DNA from: Bisporella sp. PMI_857 | Lineage: Eukaryota > Ascomycota > Leotiomycetes > Helotiales > Helotiaceae | Reading direction: 5' to 3' | Length of the DNA stretch: 36,105 nucleotides | Assembly (NCBI GenBank): GCA_021307315.1 | Contig: JAJSPD010000171.1 | Span: forward strand, 1 to 36,105 | Part shown: positions 12,208-21,958 of the stretch, piece by piece | How the letters are laid out: every line of letters begins with the position of its first letter | How positions within the stretch are numbered: the stretch's first letter is position 1 | Program-made: the position numbers and the translations under genes | Notes under the pieces: generated by a model | The model's input: only the letters and a program-made list of their open reading frames with translations | Told to the model about the DNA's origin: nothing | Databases searched by the model: none

Positions 12208-13728
12208 ATGTTCTCACGATCAAGCCTTGAACGCGCCCGCGTGCTCGCTGTAGGCCTTGTTGCCACAGGCTCCCTTGTTGCCGCTGGGCCCTGCGATCTC
12301 TACTCCTCCGGTGGCACCCCCTGCATCGCCGCGCACAGCACCACCCGCGCCTTGTACAGCGCCTACTCCGGCTCACTCTACCAGGTGAGACGCGGCTCCG
12401 ACAATACCACGACAAACATCGCGCCGCTGTCCGCTGGTGGTGTCGCCAATGCCGCCGCCCAAGACTCCTTCTGCGCCAGCACAACCTGCCTCATCACGGT
12501 CATTTACGACCAGTCCGGCCGCGGAAATCACCTTACCCAGGCTCCGCCCGGCGGCTTCAACGGGCCGGAATCCAATGGATACGATAATTTAGCCAGCGCA
12601 ACTGGCGCACCAATCACGCTGAACGGTCAGAAGGCGTACGGCGTCTTTGTCTCGCCCGGCACTGGCTACCGCAATAATGCCGCCAGCGGAACTGCTAGAG
12701 GCGACGCGGCGGAGGGCATGTACGCAGTCTTCGACGGAACGCACTACAACGGTGGCTGCTGCTTCGACTACGGCAACGCCGAGACCAGCAGTCTCGATAC
12801 GGGCAACGGTCACATGGAGGCCATCTACTTTGGCGACAGTAGGAGTTGGGGCACTGGCGCCGGCAGCGGCCCTTGGATCATGGCCGATCTCGAGAATGGC
12901 CTGTTCTCGGGTGTTAGCGCTGGCAACAACGCCGGCGACCCGTCGATATCCTCCCGGTTCGTCACTGCGGTTGTCAAGGGGGAGCCAAACCACTGGGCCA
13001 TCCGCGGCGGCAACGCTGCTTCCGGCTCGCTGTCGACGTACTACAACGGCGTGCGTCCAACGGTGTCTGGCTACAACCCGATGAGCAAAGAGGGCGCCAT
13101 CATTCTCGGCATCGGCGGCGATAACAGCGTTAGCGCCCAGGGCACGTTCTACGAAGGCGTGATGACCTCTGGCTATCCGTCCGACGCTACCGAGAACTCG
13201 GTACAGGCCAACATCGTTGCCGCCGGGTACGCCACCACGTCGTTGACCAGCGGCGCGGCGCTCACCGTTGGCTCCTCGATTTCGCTGCGGGCCACTACGT
13301 CCTGCTGCACGACACGCTATATCGCACACACCGGCTCTACCGTCAATACTCAGGTCGTCTCGTCGTCCAGCAGCACCACCCTTAAACAGCAGGCCAGCTG
13401 GACGGTTCGCGCCGGCCTTGCCAATAGCGCCTGCTTCTCGTTCGAGTCCAGGGACACTGCTGGCAGCTATATACGGCACTACAACTTCGAACTCCTGCTC
13501 AACGCCAACGAAGGGACCAAGCAGTTCTACGAAGACGCCACGTTCTGCCCGCAGGCCGGCCTCAATGGCCAGGGCAACTCTATTCGATCCTGGAACTATC
13601 CCACCCGTTATTTCCGCCACTACAACAATGTAGCCTACGTTGCGAGCAACGGCGGCGTTCACACATTCGACGTCGCCAGCTTATTCAACGACGACGTGAG
13701 CTGGGTGATCAGCACTGGCTTCGCTTGA
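12208..13728 (+). CDS. abfB: Secreted alpha-L-arabinofuranosidase B (GH54 with CBM42)
   Basis: An intact, intronless 506-aa protein. Residues 1 to about 26 are a signal peptide (hydrophobic core VLAVGLVATGSLVAA), and the mature start PCDLYSSGGTPC is typical of GH54. The catalytic domain runs to about 343. The nucleophile is Glu229 in MADLENGLF and the acid/base is Asp305 in GIGGDNS. The adjacent Cys184-Cys185 pair (GGCCFDYG) matches the vicinal disulfide of the family. All three sit 8 residues after their places in the Aspergillus kawachii enzyme as I recall them. Residues about 344-506 are the CBM42 arabinose-binding domain with repeated RHYN blocks (RHYNFELLL, FRHYNNVAYV). The enzyme removes terminal arabinofuranosyl groups from arabinan and arabinoxylan outside the cell. 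The gene is GC-rich with C-ending codons, in contrast with the AT-rich transposons nearby. Confidence 0.97.
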   Translation: MFSRSSLERARVLAVGLVATGSLVAAGPCDLYSSGGTPCIAAHSTTRALYSAYSGSLYQVRRGSDNTTTNIAPLSAGGVANAAAQDSFCASTTCLITVIYDQSGRGNHLTQAPPGGFNGPESNGYDNLASATGAPITLNGQKAYGVFVSPGTGYRNNAASGTARGDAAEGMYAVFDGTHYNGGCCFDYGNAETSSLDTGNGHMEAIYFGDSRSWGTGAGSGPWIMADLENGLFSGVSAGNNAGDPSISSRFVTAVVKGEPNHWAIRGGNAASGSLSTYYNGVRPTVSGYNPMSKEGAIILGIGGDNSVSAQGTFYEGVMTSGYPSDATENSVQANIVAAGYATTSLTSGAALTVGSSISLRATTSCCTTRYIAHTGSTVNTQVVSSSSSTTLKQQASWTVRAGLANSACFSFESRDTAGSYIRHYNFELLLNANEGTKQFYEDATFCPQAGLNGQGNSIRSWNYPTRYFRHYNNVAYVASNGGVHTFDVASLFNDDVSWVISTGFA

Positions 13729-14249
13729 GCCCTGGCCTAATCCCTGCCAAAGTATCGTCGCACCTTGAATCTCACTGGTCGCGTCCTATACAAGTTAGTT
13801 CCTTCGTTCCCTCGTTCATTGTTATCCACGCCATGGAATAGTATGAAGGGGATATCCTGGTGTATTGTATATATATCAATGGATCAGTACTATAAATACA
13901 ATGTCCATAAGTAAACAGTAATAAAAATAAAATCTTGCCATGCGAAAAGATGTGTCTGTCTATTATGTCGTCTAAGTGTGTATACAAAGAAAAATCATGT
14001 GAGGATCAAGCGTGGTGGAAAACTACCCAGTGAATCAGATCCGAGCTGAACTGGCTGAGGTGCAAACTCGTGTCGCCAGCTCTAACCTCTTGGGCTTCGG
14101 GTTGTTGAGGACGAAATCTGTGCAGCTGAGGAATCACCTGACGAAGAGGGCATGTTTGCTTGCGATCAGAAACAGGCGGAGGTAGCTTAGCTAAAAAGGC
14201 ACGAACTTAGCGTTGCTATACAAACTGCGCTTGCTCAAGAGCAGGAACG
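13729..14249. other. 3' flank of abfB; no gene seen
   Basis: This stretch contains the expected abfB terminator region (AATAAAAATAAAA near 13920) and then mixed-composition DNA with stops in all frames. The part from about 14030 may belong to the relic described next. Confidence 0.35.
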
Positions 14250-14513
14250 CAGACAGACCGAGCAGCATGGCAAATAAGTGTGACATGAGCAGCGACAGTC
14301 GATTCGAGCATAAGCTAAGCGCGAAGTTTAGCAGCACGCCATTCAAGCCCCAAAATCTCTCATAGACGCTGCATGCACGCGAATTTCGGCAGCAGGATCG
14401 AACGGAGAAAGGCGTGGCGAGCAGCAGAGCGAGACAAGCGCGAAACGAAACATCGAATTATGGAAAAGACCGAGTCGGAGACAGATGAGTTTGGCGGTGG
14501 TTTTGATGTTTAA
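14250..14513 (+). pseudogene. C-terminal relic of a charged, coiled-coil-like protein
   Basis: The plus strand from about 14250 reads as an Arg/Glu/Lys/Gln-rich stretch interrupted by stops, ending in an open segment (RKAWRAAERDKRETKHRIME and then ESETDEFGGGFDV) that stops at 14513. This composition is common at the end of pogo-type transposase genes, but no catalytic part is present, so the origin is a guess. Confidence 0.3.
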
Positions 14514-14796
14514 ATTGAGTATCTATTAGCATTTGAAAGACATCCTTTGTTCTTATTTCTCACATGCGATCCAACTGCGTAGAGCTAAATATCAGGCCAA
14601 TCAGATTCTAAGTCACGCCCGATTTCCCCGGTCGGGTTAGGCAAATCCAGGTGCTGCATCAATGTGATGTAATGTAAAGCGCTTTTATATTGGTCTCTCA
14701 GTTTCTATAAGCTATCAGGTCTATTTTTATGCCAAAATTCGCCAAAGTTGATTTTAACCCCTAACCCTGTTTTTGAGACTTTTGACTTGTCAGTCT

Positions 14797-15120
14797 TCAA
14801 AATTGGACTTTCTGACCCGGCTTAATTTTGAGCGGTTTTATAGGGGTTGCATTTTTGTTCGTTTTCCCTGTCCCCGGCCCTACTGCTATAACCTCGCCCT
14901 TATCTGGTTTCTCCCTGGCCATGTCGGGTATAACAATTCCTGAATTTGTACCGGTCTTGGGATCGCCTTTTATAAGAACCCTGTCTGATAGAGGAGCTAT
15001 TTTGACTGGTGCTCTTTGCGATATTTCTGCCGAGGACAATGATGAGGAAGGATTCAATGGAAAAGCTAATCCAATTGTAACAAATGTAAAAAACAAAAAG
15101 GTTGAAGTTGATGACACCAT
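14797..15120 (-). CDS. Small secreted GroES-like (chaperonin-10) protein, probably C-terminally truncated
   Basis: A 107-aa ORF whose ATG has A at -3 and G at +4. Residues 1 to about 20 form a clear secretory signal (STFLFFTFVTIGLAFPL). Residues about 37-107 match the GroES fold: IAPLSDRVLIK is the N-terminal signature, GIVIPDMAREKPDKGEVIAV follows the mobile loop, and LKIKPGQKVQF comes near the end. Normal GroES continues for about 30 more residues, and the stop after KVQF removes those strands. The wording (IVIPD, AREKPDKGEV) is closer to bacterial GroES than to fungal mitochondrial Hsp10, which usually reads FLPE. No intron is evident. It could be a horizontally acquired gene recruited for secretion, or a decaying copy. 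A missed 3' exon cannot be excluded. Confidence 0.75.
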   Translation of the reverse strand: MVSSTSTFLFFTFVTIGLAFPLNPSSSLSSAEISQRAPVKIAPLSDRVLIKGDPKTGTNSGIVIPDMAREKPDKGEVIAVGPGTGKTNKNATPIKPLKIKPGQKVQF

Positions 15121-16344
15121 TGTGATAAACTTGAATGTTTATTTTATAAGTGCAGAAAATTTTTGGATAAAGTTGTAATGGTTATATTGTTTGAATATAA
15201 AAGAAAAAAATTAAATGGGTAGGTTTGGATATTATATATAAATTGGCCATCGATAAATCAAACGTAAAACCTATTTTTATACCCTATACTTGGTTGTTTA
15301 AGAGGCTTAGAATCAAAGGATTATTTCGTAAAAAGGCTTAGAATCAGAGGATTATGTGAAACGGCCAAGCTTGTTGGCCAGATTTGGCTTAGTCGGCTCT
15401 TGGCGTTAGCACCTTTATTTCAATCCCTCTAGATAGTGATTCTATTAGCTACAACAATCAGATTTCTATGCCCTATTCTACGATATATTCTGTGATATTA
15501 TCACCTATAAACGTTCGTCTGACAGATTATTTCGTATGCATCCCTAGTTATTACCGAGGGTTCTTCGTAGCTTACAATAGCCACACAGTTGTGAAAGTAG
15601 AGCAGCACTCACTGAAAAGCGTGTTTTAGAAGACACTTTATAAGCCACTCGAAAAAGTCAATTACTACAACACATATTGTTGCCAAAAATAGGTTGTATA
15701 GCTTCTATAGGAACACTAGAGGAAATGGGTATATAGTAAAGTTATAATGAGGAACGCTGCAGTAGCCACTGTAGGAGGTGGCTACACAGCAAGGCATAGC
15801 GAGCATTGCTATGGAGCTTACAGGAAATACAGCACACTATATGTGTAGGGTATCCACCACTGTATTTAGTCGGCTAGTTCAATTAATTACTACTTTCACG
15901 GATCCTCTGCCCAATCATCTCCTCTCGGTATAAAAACGAGCATTACAAGTGCCACCATCAACTCACGCAGCAAAGGCGTCTAAGCACTGAGTACGGAAAG
16001 TCGTTGTCAAAGCGTTAGTCTATTTTTTCGTGATGCTAAATGAAGTCCTGGTGCTTGACTGCCCTCAAGCCATTCTAGAGTGGTCAGAGCCGAGAAGTCC
16101 ATAGCAATAGGTCTCTTCCGATAAGCCTCTAACGCAGCTGCTCATAGTTACCTCCTCATGATTTATTAACGTTGTGTATATATGCAGCCACAGAGCAACC
16201 CATCAGTGTCCAAACTCTATCTATATGTCTCAATACGAAATAAAATGCTCTAGGCCCTACTAAGTAGAGGTTCAACTTTATAGGTAAACTTGGCAGTGTC
16301 AGCTCAATATCCTGTTTGAGGGTTTCCGTTACCATTCCTCCTGG
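15121..16344. other. 1.2-kb stretch without a supported gene
   Basis: Intermediate base composition. The only frame of note is a 65-codon minus ORF at 16156-16353 that runs into the neighbouring MITE and lacks any motif. The 15121-15180 segment should hold the promoter of the GroES-like gene. Confidence 0.3.
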
Positions 16345-16521
16345 TATAGTCAAACCTGGTTATATCGGAACTCGTTATATCGGAAACCTCTGTATATCGG
16401 AATGAACCTTGGATCCGCCAAGCTTTAGGTAGCTATAATGGACCTCGTTATATCGGAAACCTCTATATATCGGAAGGTTGGTTTGGCACTGAGCGTTCCG
16501 ATATAACCAGGTTTGACTGTA
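16345..16521. mobile_element. Pogo/Fot1-type MITE with TA duplication
   Basis: A 173-bp element (16347-16519) is flanked by TA on each side. The ends are inverted repeats of about 24 bp (AGTCAAACCTGGTTATATCG at the left, its complement at the right). The motif TTATATCGGAAACCTCT is repeated inside it. The TCAAACCT-TTATATCGG terminus is typical of pogo-like elements. It has no coding capacity. Confidence 0.85.
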
Positions 16522-17599
16522 GAACCTTGCTACTCCCCACCTGGCCCAGTTTTTGCCTTTTATTTGGGGCAGTTTTTACATTTCATTTACAACATGGAAA
16601 TTACTATACAACAGCTTTTTACTTTTTTATTCCGAACTTGGCTAAACATGTTTAATAAAAAGCTAAGCGCAATTCGATATAGATTATATTAACAAAACTG
16701 TCACGGTATGTGACCTATATATAGCGGAATAGGGAATTGACCTTTCGGTCAATTCAAGTGCCTTTTTGGCCAGCTGGCGTAGCGGTAAAACCTATTCCTA
16801 TTGCGATCGTTACAAAAACAAAAAACTTGTAAAAACATTTAGTTAAAAAATATAGCAAAAATAGTTTAAGTTATTCGAACTATATATAATTAAAAAAAGA
16901 ATAAATTTCGTTTTAAAAAAACAGTAGCAAAATACGTATAAATTGTTTTTATACTTTAAACAAATAAAACGCCGAACAAATTATAAAATATTAGAAAAAA
17001 AAAAAAAAAAAAAAAAAAGCACAAAATAGCATTTGCGAAAATATTTTATATACTAACAATTTATATAAACTTTACCGACAACGAATATATAAAAGAATTT
17101 AAGTTTATAAAAAAAAATAAACAAACTTGCGATTTAAATACTTTAATTTTCGACTGCAAACTTGCTGTAAAAATTTAAGTAAACTTACAACCAGTGTGAC
17201 AAAAATTATTCAAGATATTCGAATATTATTGAATAGAATAGAATAGAATAGAATTAGAATAGTGTCAGGTTCCGTACTGGTATATGTAGTAAAATAAGCT
17301 TTCTGACATGCGAGGTCGGATATTGTACTTTTTTGGCCCGCTTAGTGCTGTGGTAAAGCTTATCAACCCTGGCATCTGACAAATAGTGATTTTTTGTGTT
17401 GAATAGAATAGAATTTGAATAGTATTCTGAATATTATTCAACTATTCGACTACGTGCCTGTAATTAATTTTAAAACTATTATTTAAAAAATAATAAACAA
17501 ACTAAGTACTAAAACTAAGTAACGTTTCTGAAACTGTAAAAATCTATACCATTAAAAATAAAAAAAACTAATCAATAAAATCAATAAAAAACAAATTAT
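16522..17599. other. AT-rich, probably RIP-affected flank of the transposon nest
   Basis: Very AT-rich, with a run of about 24 A at 16995-17018. A GC-normal patch at 16700-16800 holds a perfect hairpin (GAATTGACC facing GGTCAATTC near 16734-16755) and begins like an LTR (TGTCACGGTATGTGACC), but no matching end was found. Repeats of GAATA occur at 17231-17262 and 17400-17420. No gene is visible. Confidence 0.35.
17263..17381. mobile_element. 119-bp LTR-like insertion with 5-bp TSD
   Basis: A GC-normal block in AT-rich DNA begins TGTCAG and ends CTGACA. It is flanked by AATAG on both sides (17258-17262 and 17382-17386). TG...CA ends with a 5-bp duplication are what a solo LTR leaves. At 119 bp it is unusually short, so a miniature LTR element is possible. 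Confidence 0.6.
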
Positions 17600-17871
17600 C
17601 CTCCGCCGTTTTCTTTTCTTTTTCTTTTCTAAATATACCTTAGCTTTTAACGGCTATTGTATAAAAAAAAACATCTTTATTTAACCTGTTTCTTAGCTTA
17701 TTAATAATAAGTGTTGAAAAACTAAAATATCGTTCAAAAGAAGCCGAAGTAGCTGGAATTTGAAAATATTTTCTAGCTATTAAAAATAATACGGGGTATT
17801 TAGCTTTATTAATAAGCCAAAATTCTAAAAAGTTTGTTTATAATAATTAGTATATATTATTTTAATTATAT

Positions 17872-18827
17872 AAAAAAAAACGGCAAATATCTCATATACC
17901 ACCATTTGCCTGTATTATTTCTGAAATACCACACTTTTGTTTGGACTCTTTTTTATATACCACACTTGTGGTATATAAGATAAAAGCACGTAAAGCAATA
18001 GTATATGAAATATAAGCACGTAAAACAATGTATTGTAGTGGGGTTGATTTCTTTCCTTTGCTGTTGTCACGTGGTGAGTCATGTGACCTGAGGAGCATGA
18101 GTTGTATATAAGCCTTGCTTTCGATATGGAGGCACAGCATCGACGATCAACAATACAATCTTTTTCTACCCTTCTATATATTACTCTTTTATAAGCTATC
18201 GACGTTTATTTGTTATATAGAGCTTAGGCTCGCCGGTGCTCTCCCAAGTATGCTACAGATACCGATACCACGCCTACAGGTTTTGAGCTAGATCCTGTTG
18301 CTGTTCTTGCTCTTCAGCATGTTTCCCTCCACAGTATATCGGAAAATATAATACTTTTTTGAAAGCTGTTTATAGTAATACTCTAAATACTCGATCTGCT
18401 TTATATCCCAGTTTTGTTTATTGTATATCAAATTTATTGTTAGTAGCCATTTGTATATAGTTATAATCATGTGACTAAAACTTCGATTTTACTCAACTTT
18501 TTAAAACAAAAGCTTAAAACAATCAAAACTTATTTATTAACTTTAACGGACATTGCGTATAAAACACATGCGTGCATGCTTTCAGGTTAAAGTATAAGTA
18601 ATTACTGCAAACCGGGTGTTTTTACAATCAGATAGTATTTCAGATATACAACGTGAAACAGGTTCTTTTCTGAAATACTATCATTTTGCAAGTGTATATC
18701 TGATATACTACTGTTTTAGTGCCAAGAAAAAAGTAGTGGTATATAAAAAAGAGTCCAAACAAAAGTGTAGTATTTCAGAAATAATACAAGCAAATGGTGG
18801 TATATGAGATATTTGCCGAAAAAAAAA
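17872..18827. mobile_element. Non-autonomous MULE-type element (938 bp) with 9-bp TSD
   Basis: The element 17881-18818 has near-perfect 83-bp inverted repeats (17881-17963 and 18736-18818). They start CGGCAAATATCTC, the same terminus as the large MULE at 6556. Nine A residues flank each side, fitting a 9-bp duplication in an A run. It interrupts the hAT relic near its C-terminal coding part. The centre (about 18035-18330) is GC-normal and not RIP-like: it holds a TATATAAG box at about 18105, a CAACAATACAATC leader-like stretch and a short protein-like reading (DTTPTGFELDPVAVLAL). This could be captured host or LTR sequence. It encodes no transposase. Confidence 0.88.
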
Positions 18828-19792
18828 ACTTACAGATTTTTTTTTTCTTTTCGAGATATTGATTTAATTCGTCGATTTCTTTTTCTTCGTTTTCTATATA
18901 TCTATTGTTGTTTTCGTTATTGTCGTTATTATTTATATTAATAGCTCTAGTTTCGACAATAAAAGGTTGCTTAGCTATATAGTCTATTTTATAACTATTC
19001 AATTAGTTGGTATTTATATAATATAAAAATTAAATAATAATAAACTAACCTATTATAATCCGTAAGTAAACGATTATATATATCAATAGTTTAGCCGCGA
19101 CTTAAGCTTATAGCTTCTAAGCTTTCTTGTTTAATTCTAAGATCTAAAATCAAAGAAAAATATAAAACTTTATTGTTTTGACTTATTTCTGTTTTAAAGA
19201 AATATTTTCGAAGTTTTAAAATGCTTTTATCAATAGCTTTAGTAAAAATATCGCTCTATTAAACAGTTAGTATTAAATTTTTTAAATGTAAATAAATTTG
19301 ACTTACATTTAATTCTAGTTTAATAGCTTCTAGCTTATTATATAATTTATATATTCCGGGCATAAAACAATATATAGTAAAGTATTTTTCCGCTTGTAAC
19401 TTAGTAAAAGCTTTAACAAAAATATTAAATATCTTTAAACATTTCTGTAAATATTCGATTTCGTTGTTTTTTAACAATAGACTTTTTTTTATTTTTTTTA
19501 AAGTTCTTAGAAGTAAATAATTCTATAACTACTTTAATAGCTTGCTAAATATTAAGAAAGTATTTAAGCATATAAACTGTAGAAAACCATCGAGTTTTTT
19601 GATTTATTAAAAATTAGTATGTATTTAATAATAACTATAATAATTAATTTTTCTTACTTAATTGAAGTATTCTAGCATTTTTTATATTAAAAGCTTGAAT
19701 TTAGCTCTTTAATAATCTAGCATTTTTTTTAAGAATATTTAATACCGATAATACTTCGTCGAAGTCGTTTCCAAAAAAAAGCATTTAATAAT

Positions 19793-19983
19793 TGTTGGTT
19801 CAAGTATCTTACTTTCCACGGGGCAAAAGGAGCAGCTCTACTTTGTAGGCCACGCTCTTGCTCTTGATGGATATAGTAATTGTTGTTGTATTAGGTTCTA
19901 CTTTAGATTCTACAAAATGGGGGTTGTGCGGACCACGTGACCTGGTGGGTCGTATGTGGATCCGTAAACCCCTACTTCCTACA
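19793..19983 (-). mobile_element. Solo LTR (191 bp) with TSD ATAAT
   Basis: A GC-normal block in the AT-rich hAT relic begins TGTTGG and ends CCTACA. It is flanked by ATAAT at 19788-19792 and 19984-19988. Ends of the TG...CA type with a 5-bp duplication identify a solo LTR. The orientation is uncertain; the minus strand seems more LTR-like. Confidence 0.78.
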
Positions 19984-20162
19984 ATAATAATTAGCAATTA
20001 TATAACATATAACTTACTAATAAAATAAAACCAACCTTTTAAGTTTTCTATAGTATTATTATTAAAAGAATCGTTGTTTTCGTTTTCTATATTATAAACT
20101 GCATTATTATCGAGCTTTATATAAGCGTTTTTAATAAGCGTTTTCAATATATTTTAAACAGC

Positions 20163-20354
20163 TGTCACAATCACGATCCTATGAGCCTGATGGGGCGTAG
20201 TATAGGTGCTTCAATACGAGAATACTAAACTAAGGAGGAAAGGTGTAGCTGTTGCTGTGGCATCCCTAACATAAAGACCATGACCACGTGACCACAATAG
20301 GCGAGCTGGTAAGCGAACCAATGGGCGTCTGGTGCGATATTGAGGACCGTGACA
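20163..20354. mobile_element. Solo LTR (192 bp), copy 1, TSD ACAGC
   Basis: It begins TGTCAC and ends GTGACA, with ACAGC on both sides (20158-20162 and 20355-20359). It is nearly identical to the 192-bp block at 32642-32833. Differences are concentrated in the first 55 bases and one short stretch near base 125. No coding sequence is present. It lies inside the hAT relic but does not share its AT-richness, so it inserted after most of the RIP. Confidence 0.88.
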
Positions 20355-20698
20355 ACAGCTAAGTTTAACACGTAAACTAAACACGCTATATCTTCTTGAA
20401 ATTTTATAGTTTGTAAACTATAATGTTTTTTAAAAGCTTTTAAAAAAGTATCGTTTAAACTTGCGTTATTTCTAATAATACTATAAGCAATTAGTATATT
20501 AATATAAAAATAAGTAAATTAGGAATAAATACTTAGTAATATTATATTCAATATTATAATTCTGTAAAGTCTTTAATAAAACTTCTTTTATATAAACACT
20601 TGAATGCTTTTTAGTAAAAGGTTTTATATCTAATAAGTAACTTTTTAATTCAAAGTTCTTATTAATATAATAGCTATTAAAGTAGTAAGTAAATTTAT

Positions 20699-20699
20699 A

Positions 20700-20733
<34 letters not shown>
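20699..20733. repeat. (TAA)n microsatellite
   Basis: About eleven tandem ATA/TAA units. On the minus strand they fall just after a GTAAGT-like donor in the hAT relic, so they probably lie in an old intron. Confidence 0.9.
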
Positions 20734-20736
<3 letters not shown>

Positions 20737-21350
20737 ACTTACATGGTAATTCCTAAATAAGCGTTTTGATTTATAGCCGTCTAAGCGTTTAAAGTAAGCG
20801 AAAAAGAACTATTTGTAATTACATTTCTTTTTAACTCAGATTTAATAAAAGCTTTTTTCTCTAAATAAATAGAAGTAATATTTTTTTAAATACTTTTATA
20901 ATAAATCGCAAGTACTTGACTATTAATAAGTTAGCAATTACTATTATAGTAATATAAAATAAATATTTACTTGTTTAAATATAAAACTAGTTTTTTAAAC
21001 GATTTAGAACTAACTAACCGAAAAGAAAAATTATTGAAGATTATAAAGTTTATTAATAATTTATTAAACTTTTCTTTTTTAAGAGTTTTAAGTCGTTTAT
21101 TAGCTTTTTGCTTAGCAAATATATCTTTACTAGTACTAGCACTAGCTTGAAAAGATTCGATTATAAAAAAGTCGTCGCTGCTATTTTCGGCTATATAAGT
21201 ATCAGCATTTTAATATATTTAAATTAATAATAAAATAACTTACTATCAAAACCGCGTAATAAGCGATTAATATTAAATGCTTTATGCGAGTTTCTATAAT
21301 GTATAATATAATTGCTCGTAGATTGATTAACCCGTTAATTGAGCTATTTT

Positions 21351-21958
21351 TTCCTATTAAATAATTAGTACATATACATAAAAATATATATTAATATAAA
21401 ATTACTTACAAGTATCCTTAATATAAAGCCTCAATTTAGTTTCAAGTACTTCTATAAACAAAATTGTGCAACTTGTTTTAGTGTTTATGAGAGATTTCGT
21501 TACTGGGATAAGACTTCGACTTGGCCATGGAGGATACATCAACCCGCTTCTGACAATGAAAGATGGTTGTATAATAGCCCTTGGAATTAACCATATTAAC
21601 AATAGTCTAGGTAAGAATACTGTCGGGACAAATGCATAGCCCGTACGTACAGCCAGCAAAGTCAAGTCACGTGACTTGAGGAGTATATAGAAGACTAGAT
21701 TCCTAGTTCTCTTCTTCTCTCCTCACGTACAAATAAATACAATGAACTAGATTGCTTTATTTAAAGGGTGACCACAGTCCAGTATTCGCCGTACGTCTGG
21801 GCCTGATAAGTCAGCCGACAAATACTTTATCAACACATGATCTTGAGGTTTTCATAAGTCATCTTCGGAAAACTGCCACAACTTAAAATCGGAAAAGAAA
21901 TCATGGTATGTTCCAAGCCAAAGTCCCTTTTTTGGCTAGAAAGTAAAACGAAGTAGAT
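21351..21958. other. Flank between transposon nest and SesA-like gene
   Basis: Composition returns to normal here. Bases 21660-21840 look like an LTR promoter end (GTCACGTGAC, TATATAGAAG, then CTTTATCAACA at 21828-21838), but I could not find a matching left end or a duplication. The rest is the 3' flank of the minus-strand gene that ends at 21959. Confidence 0.35.

Larger units (their letters stand above)
17600..21350 (-). pseudogene. hAT transposase relic, RIP-degraded and broken by three later insertions
   Basis: Read on the minus strand from about 21300 to 17600, pieces of an hAT transposase appear in order. First is a BED-finger-like end (HYRNSHKAFNI), then KKEKFNKLLINFIIFNNFSF and RLVSSKSFKKLVLYLNK. 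Next is a segment ending SSFSLTLNA-stop-TAINQNAYLGIT, where the stop replaces the usual Trp, then ELKSYLLDIKPFTKKHSSVY. Around 19260-19480 comes IFVKAFTKLQAEKYFTIY, then near 19150 LYFSLILDLRIKQESLEA. Finally, at 17650-17800, comes the dimerisation end ARKYFQIPATSASFERYFS. The order and motifs are typical of the family. A non-autonomous MULE and two solo LTRs lie inside it. I did not find its terminal inverted repeats. Confidence 0.85.

Noticed and set aside
12589..13662. A 357-codon open frame antisense to abfB
   Set aside because: It is a mirror of the GC-rich codon use of abfB, with no start context or domain. The sense protein is unambiguous.
14753..14768. Telomere-like CCCCTAACCCTG
   Set aside because: Only two imperfect units, too few for an interstitial telomere.
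16770..16815. tRNA-like A-box (TGGCGTAGCGGT), possible SINE
   Set aside because: No B-box at the right distance and no cloverleaf could be drawn.
21480..21838. Possible solo LTR ending CTTTATCAACA
   Set aside because: It has promoter-like content and an LTR-like end, but no matching left terminus or flanking duplication could be found.
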